From: Liolophura sinensis
Lineage: Eukaryota; Mollusca; Polyplacophora; Chitonida; Chitonidae
Direction of reading: 5' to 3'
DNA: 64,000 nucleotides
NCBI RefSeq assembly: GCF_032854445.1
Contig: NC_088301.1
Coordinates: 43,201,187-43,265,186 of the forward strand
Shown here: positions 61,401 to 64,000 of the stretch, in pieces
How positions within the stretch are numbered: position 1 is the stretch's first letter
How the letters are laid out: each line of letters starts with the position of its first letter
Translations under genes and position numbers: made by a program
Notes under the pieces: generated by a model
Told to the model about the DNA's origin: nothing
The model's database searches: none
The model's input: the letters and a program-made list of their open reading frames with translations, nothing else

Positions 61401-62872
61401 TCCCGTATAGGGTGGTTTGAGGCTGCAAACTTGACAGGGTTTTTTGGGGTTCCAAACTCTAGTAAATCCATCTTTGGGGCTCCAAACTGTAGTAAGTCCA
61501 TCTTTTACAGGTTATTTTGAGGTTTCAAACTGTAATATATCCATCTTTGACAGGTTATTTTGAGGTTGCAAACTGTAGTAAATCCATACTTGACAGTGTA
61601 TTTTGGGGTTTCAAACTGTAATAAATCCATCCTTGACAGTGTGTTTTGGGGTTCCAAATTGTAGTAAATCCATCCTTGACAGTGTATTTTGGGGTTTCAA
61701 ACTGTAATAAATCCATCCTTGACAAGGTATTTTGAGATTCCAAACTGTAGTAAATCCATCCTTGACAGTGTATTTTGGGGTTTCAAACTGTAATAAATCC
61801 ATCCTTGACAGTGTGTTTTGGGGTTCCAAACTCTAGTAAATCCATCTTTGACAGTGTATTTTGAGGTTACAAACTCTAGTAAATCCATCTCTGACAGTGT
61901 ATTTTAAGGTTCCAAACTGTAGTAAATCCATCCTTGACAAGGTATATTGAGATTCCAAACTGTAGTAAATCCATCCTTGACAGTGTATTTTGAGATTCCA
62001 AACTGTAGTAAATCCATCCTTGACAGTGTATTTTGAGATTCCAAACTGTAGTAAATCCATCCTTGACAAGGTATATTGAGATTCCAAACTGTAGTAAATC
62101 CATCCTTGACAGTGTATTTTGAGATTCCAAACTGTAGTAAATCCATCCTTGACAGTGTATTTTGGGGTTTCAAACTGTAATAAATCCATCCTTGACAGTG
62201 TGTTTTGGGGTTCCAAACTGTAGTAAATCCATCCTTGACAGTGTATTTTGGGGTTTCAAACTGTAATAAATCCATCCTTGACAGTGTGTTTTGGGGTTCC
62301 AAACTGTAGTAAATCCATCTTTGACAGTGTATTTTGAGGTTGCAAACTCTAGTAAATCCATCTCTGACAGTGTATTTTAAGGTTCCAAACTGTAGTAAAT
62401 CCATCCTTGACAAGGTATATTGAGATTCCAAACTGTAGTAAATCCATCCTTGACAAGGTATATTGAGATTCCAAACTGTAGTAAATCCATCCTTGACAGT
62501 GTATTTTGAGATTCCAAACTGTAGTAAATCCATCCTTGACAGTGTATTTTGGGGTTTCAAATTGTAGTAAATCCATCCTTGACAGTGTATATTGTGGCTC
62601 CAGACTGTGGTTAATTGTGTTATACATTGAAGAGCTTGATGATCATACAGTGAATAACCATATTACTGTTTTATGGCTTTCAGTGGTATTGGAGCAGCAT
62701 AGCATAATCATAACATGACATTGACTGTGGTAAATTTGTGCTTCAGGACTCTTTGTCTGTGATACCTGGTGCCCTGGTAGACAAACACGTCCTGGGGACA
62801 AAGGTGTATGAGAAGTATCAGTTTGAAAGACTTGGATTCTTCAGTGCTGATCCTGATACAACACATGAAAAG
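49366..62872 (+). CDS. QARS1: Cytosolic glutaminyl-tRNA synthetase, 19 visible exons, incomplete
   Basis: Charges tRNA-Gln with glutamine using ATP; in animals it belongs to the multi-synthetase complex. Start [20 protein letters not shown] (human ..LFTSLGLSEQKARETLKN). The N-terminal non-catalytic domains span about residues 1-270. The class I core opens with [20 protein letters not shown], where HIGH is residues 288-291. The second signature is VSKRK at 505-509, where other class I enzymes have KMSKS. Other landmarks are [38 protein letters not shown] and [20 protein letters not shown]. Exon phases agree throughout after allowing three single-base errors (51416-51420, 56501-56505, 56918-56919). 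About 110 residues between exon 16 and the exon at 60247 fall in the 200-N gap. The final exon (human KLVFNRTVTLKED) was not found and is probably beyond 64000. Confidence 0.95.
50140..50495 (+). mobile_element. tRNA-derived SINE (family 2), copy 1
   Basis: The head aataggtagagcgtctgctt resembles an A box and agggtcaatcc a B box. A body of about 250 bp follows, then tatgactgagaaatttttaa and ttaagccccaagcactc. The same order recurs at 55655-56040. It lies in QARS1 intron 1. Confidence 0.65.
51410..51564 (+). CDS. QARS1: QARS1 exon 2, frame broken by one extra A
   Basis: Acceptor atttcag. In phase with exon 1 the sequence reads AQKKYQRWS and then TGA. With four A instead of five at 51416-51420 it reads [20 protein letters not shown], aligned without gaps to human [20 protein letters not shown]. 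It continues [17 protein letters not shown]. Length 155 nt; 154 is needed for the phase of exon 3. Confidence 0.9.
52159..52268 (+). CDS. QARS1: QARS1 exon 3
   Basis: Encodes (A)[19 protein letters not shown], then [17 protein letters not shown]. Human has [35 protein letters not shown]. Acceptor ttgtaag, donor gtaagt. Confidence 0.93.
53057..53132 (+). CDS. QARS1: QARS1 exon 4
   Basis: [20 protein letters not shown] then SGIIM plus A. Corresponds to [22 protein letters not shown] in human. Confidence 0.92.
53487..53551 (+). CDS. QARS1: QARS1 exon 5
   Basis: (S)[19 protein letters not shown] then MQ; nearly identical to [21 protein letters not shown] in human. Confidence 0.94.
53997..54062 (+). 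CDS. QARS1: QARS1 exon 6
   Basis: 22 codons: [20 protein letters not shown] then NK (human VLHLLGPKLEADLEKKFK). Phase 0 at both ends. Confidence 0.92.
54444..54519 (+). CDS. QARS1: QARS1 exon 7 (variable linker)
   Basis: [19 protein letters not shown] then IVGLEN plus A. Low similarity, as expected for the linker before the core, but splice sites and phases fit both neighbours. Confidence 0.82.
54806..54877 (+). CDS. QARS1: QARS1 exon 8
   Basis: (I)[19 protein letters not shown] then FHKP plus G, ending in the conserved KFHKPGEN segment. Acceptor tttatag. Confidence 0.9.
55069..55196 (+). repeat. Dispersed repeat R2, copy 2
   Basis: Ordered matches to 24950-25115 (ccatggggtggagagaaata, agttttatgaagc, aatcatttt, gaggttgaagatttac). 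It lies in QARS1 intron 8, about 30 kb from its partner in a CDK intron. Confidence 0.5.
55514..55599 (+). CDS. QARS1: QARS1 exon 9
   Basis: (G)[28 protein letters not shown] (human [20 protein letters not shown]). Donor gtgggt. Confidence 0.94.
55655..56040 (+). mobile_element. tRNA-derived SINE (family 2), copy 2
   Basis: Head agcctaatgggtggagcgtc (A-box-like), then ggattaaacc in the B-box place. Tail: gtgactgaaaaattgttaag, then cattaaaccccaaacaaata. A short internal tandem repeat, gtcttgctcgac, occurs twice near 55769 and 55788. An ORF of about 96 codons inside it is not a gene. Confidence 0.7.
56430..56517 (+). CDS. QARS1: QARS1 exon 10 (HIGH motif), one extra T
   Basis: [20 protein letters not shown] then INFNF. 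As sequenced it goes on WLCK. With four T instead of five at 56501-56505 it reads GYAK, exactly the human continuation NFNFGYAK. Length 88 nt; 87 fits the phase of exon 11. Confidence 0.93.
56902..57000 (+). CDS. QARS1: QARS1 exon 11, one missing T
   Basis: ANDGGV, then ACC TGA as sequenced. With one more T at 56918-56919 it reads [28 protein letters not shown] (human [20 protein letters not shown]). Length 99 nt; 100 fits the next exon. Confidence 0.92.
57636..57823 (+). CDS. QARS1: QARS1 exon 12
   Basis: (G)[39 protein letters not shown], then [20 protein letters not shown] and LFE. Catalytic-domain segment close to human. Acceptor tttcag. Confidence 0.95.
58226..58356 (+). CDS. QARS1: QARS1 exon 13
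   Basis: [20 protein letters not shown], then [20 protein letters not shown] and GDK plus TG. The acceptor (tacaatcag) is weak, but the frame and sequence match MRKGKFSEGEATLRMK. Confidence 0.94.
58549..58641 (+). CDS. QARS1: QARS1 exon 14
   Basis: (W)[30 protein letters not shown] plus AG. Carries the YPTYDF.HC.CDSIE signature of GlnRS/GluRS. Confidence 0.96.
59042..59179 (+). CDS. QARS1: QARS1 exon 15 (VSKRK signature)
   Basis: (R)[45 protein letters not shown] plus AG. VSKRK is the GlnRS form of the second class I signature. Confidence 0.96.
59602..59689 (+). CDS. QARS1: QARS1 exon 16 (last before the gap)
   Basis: (R)[29 protein letters not shown]. Donor gtaggt lies 85 bp before the N run. 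Confidence 0.95.
59775..59974. other. Assembly gap, exactly 200 N, inside QARS1
   Basis: A placeholder run. The coding stretch expected between FCAK (59689) and the exon at 60247 is roughly 110 residues in human QARS1 and is absent from the visible flanks. It therefore lies in the gap, and the true gap must be larger than 200 bp. Confidence 0.97.
60247..60374 (+). CDS. QARS1: QARS1 exon after the gap
   Basis: [20 protein letters not shown], then [20 protein letters not shown] and ER plus CT. Matches [23 protein letters not shown] of human, the C-terminal anticodon-binding barrel. Donor gtaagt. Confidence 0.94.
60936..61002 (+). CDS. QARS1: QARS1 exon, C-terminal barrel
   Basis: (L)[22 protein letters not shown] (human FQHKNPEDPTEVPGGFLSD). 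Acceptor cgtag, donor gtaagt. Confidence 0.94.
61309..62609. repeat. 43-bp minisatellite, about 30 units, in a QARS1 intron
   Basis: ccaaactgtagtaaatccat recurs every 43 bp (for example 62041 and 62084). Units differ in a few sub-motifs: tgacagtgtattttga, tgacaaggtatattga, and a pair in which tttcaaactgtaataaatcc alternates with ttccaaactgtagtaaatcc. Paired types suggest amplification of larger blocks. The first few units are diverged. 43 is 3n+1 and the minus strand is mostly free of stops, which creates several overlapping false ORFs. Confidence 0.92.
62747..62872 (+). CDS. QARS1: QARS1 exon, last visible
   Basis: [42 protein letters not shown]. Matches [20 protein letters not shown]. Donor gtgagt is clear, so at least one more exon follows. 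Confidence 0.94.
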
Positions 62873-64000
62873 GTGAGTCTTTGTAGATTCGTATAGATAT
62901 ATATAAGAAATATAGATATTTTGATTCCGCGCTTTTAAAAAAAGAATGAGGGATATTAATTTACACTTTAAGCTTAACTTTCCATGCAGTAACTCTCTAA
63001 GCCTTGTCTAATTTTGGTAATAAAAAAATTTTGTTATTCATTTTGTGAAACCTCAGATCAAATTTGATAATGAGCCCACATATTGTCCAATGTTGAAAAA
63101 TTTTGTATGCAAATTATGCAGCCCCAGATAAAATTCAAAAACCAGATGCTTCTGTTCATTACATTTGCATATATAATGATTCCTTGGCTCTTATTGGGTG
63201 TTAGTTTCAGTAGGCCTACTTTAGTCTACTTCAGTATTTTCTGAAGTTGATCAAATTTTATATTATTTAAAAAGGAAAAAAAAAATTCTGTAATGTTTCA
63301 TTTTATTGCTCATCATATCAAGTTTTGAAAAAAAGTTTGATCCATGCATATGTTTACAAATTTATGGTGGGATTTCAATTTTCTAATTTTGTTTTGTGTG
63401 TTAGCATGACAAAATAGATGCAACATGTATAATTATTTCAGCTATTTGTAACTGTGCATATTGGTGAAACACCATGCTCTCGTCTGTGGATGGTGTAATT
63501 ACTTCTCCATGCATTGTTACGTCACAAACAACGGTAATGCTATGACTGGATACTGTGACATTACAGTGAAGCATAAGAAACTATTTTGCCATGTCAGTAT
63601 ATTAGTAAATAAATTGGAATCATTTTTGTAGATTATTTAAGTGTATTTCCATGCTTAAAGCAATTTGCACCTCATGTGGTGTTCTGTTTATATAAAGTGG
63701 CTTATAAATGGACATCAGTTAATGGTACTCATAAATCTAGAATTACTGTGTTAATAGTTCAGGTAGTTGGAAGGCAATGTTTCAATCCCAACTTGTGTCA
63801 GGACTAAGAGCAAAATTGGCAATATCCGTTTTGTACTCATCTGAAGAGCTTAAAAAAGCACATTTTGTAGGCAAATAGTCCTAAAGTATTACAAATGGTG
63901 TTAAAAAGCTAACATTTGCCATAGGATACCATCAAACCTATTGAAGAAAACATTGAAGTGAGTCAAAATATGAAGCGAGTTTTGACTAGTGATCTAATGA
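62873..64000 (+). other. QARS1 terminal intron (partial)
   Basis: No segment resembling the expected last exon (human KLVFNRTVTLKEDP) was seen in any frame, so it probably lies past the window end. AT-rich with no other gene. Confidence 0.55.

Noticed and set aside
61309-62609. CRISPR-like repeat-spacer pattern
   Set aside because: The units abut with no unique spacers, and the genome is animal.
61555-62627. Several overlapping minus-strand ORFs with repeated [15 protein letters not shown]-type units
   Set aside because: They are the 43-bp minisatellite read in different frames within a QARS1 intron.
63434-63499. Possible last QARS1 exon after an acceptor ttatttcag at 63431-63439
   Set aside because: The frame reads LFVTVHIGETPCSRLWMV, which does not match the conserved GlnRS C-terminus.

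Overview
The window is nuclear DNA of an animal: AT-rich, with small exons, GT..AG introns and single-copy housekeeping genes whose products align end to end with their vertebrate counterparts as I remember them. Several traits point to a mollusc, perhaps a bivalve, but none proves it. They are very frequent ACATGTAC-type palindromes, tRNA-derived SINEs ending in an AATATTCTTGAGTA / AAACACCAATCAAATAAATA type tail, and small inverted-repeat elements. I saw no viral, prokaryotic or toxin gene.

Layout. 1-6620: no gene recognised; a 200-N gap, a terminal-inverted-repeat element, SINE pieces. 6670-32780 (+): a PCTAIRE cyclin-dependent kinase (CDK16/17/18 group) in 15 coding exons, with large introns holding inverted-repeat elements and a 28-bp minisatellite. 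32781-about 38380: kinase 3' flank or long 3' UTR, then the LSM8 3' end. 39301-42467 (-): LSM8, U6 snRNP ring subunit, 4 exons, 96 aa. 44364-46905 (+): MRPL2 (uL2m), 4 exons. 49366 to at least 62872 (+): QARS1, cytosolic glutaminyl-tRNA synthetase; 19 exons visible, some lost in a second 200-N gap, last exon not found. LSM8 and MRPL2 are divergent across 1.9 kb; CDK and LSM8 are convergent. The four genes do not form a pathway: they serve signalling, splicing, mitochondrial translation and cytosolic translation.

The most important observation concerns sequence quality. Three of the four genes carry single-base breaks (five in total). Each is a one-base length change in a short homopolymer or a GG pair, and in each case removing or adding that base gives a conserved protein with matching exon phase. 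I read these as base-level assembly errors, not pseudogenes. Both N runs are exactly 200 long, so they are placeholders, and the second hides roughly 110 residues of QARS1. Other points: two intronic minisatellites (28 bp and 43 bp) that create misleading long minus-strand ORFs, four inverted-repeat elements, two SINE families, two further dispersed repeats, and a small hairpin in a kinase intron. I found no clear new biological system.
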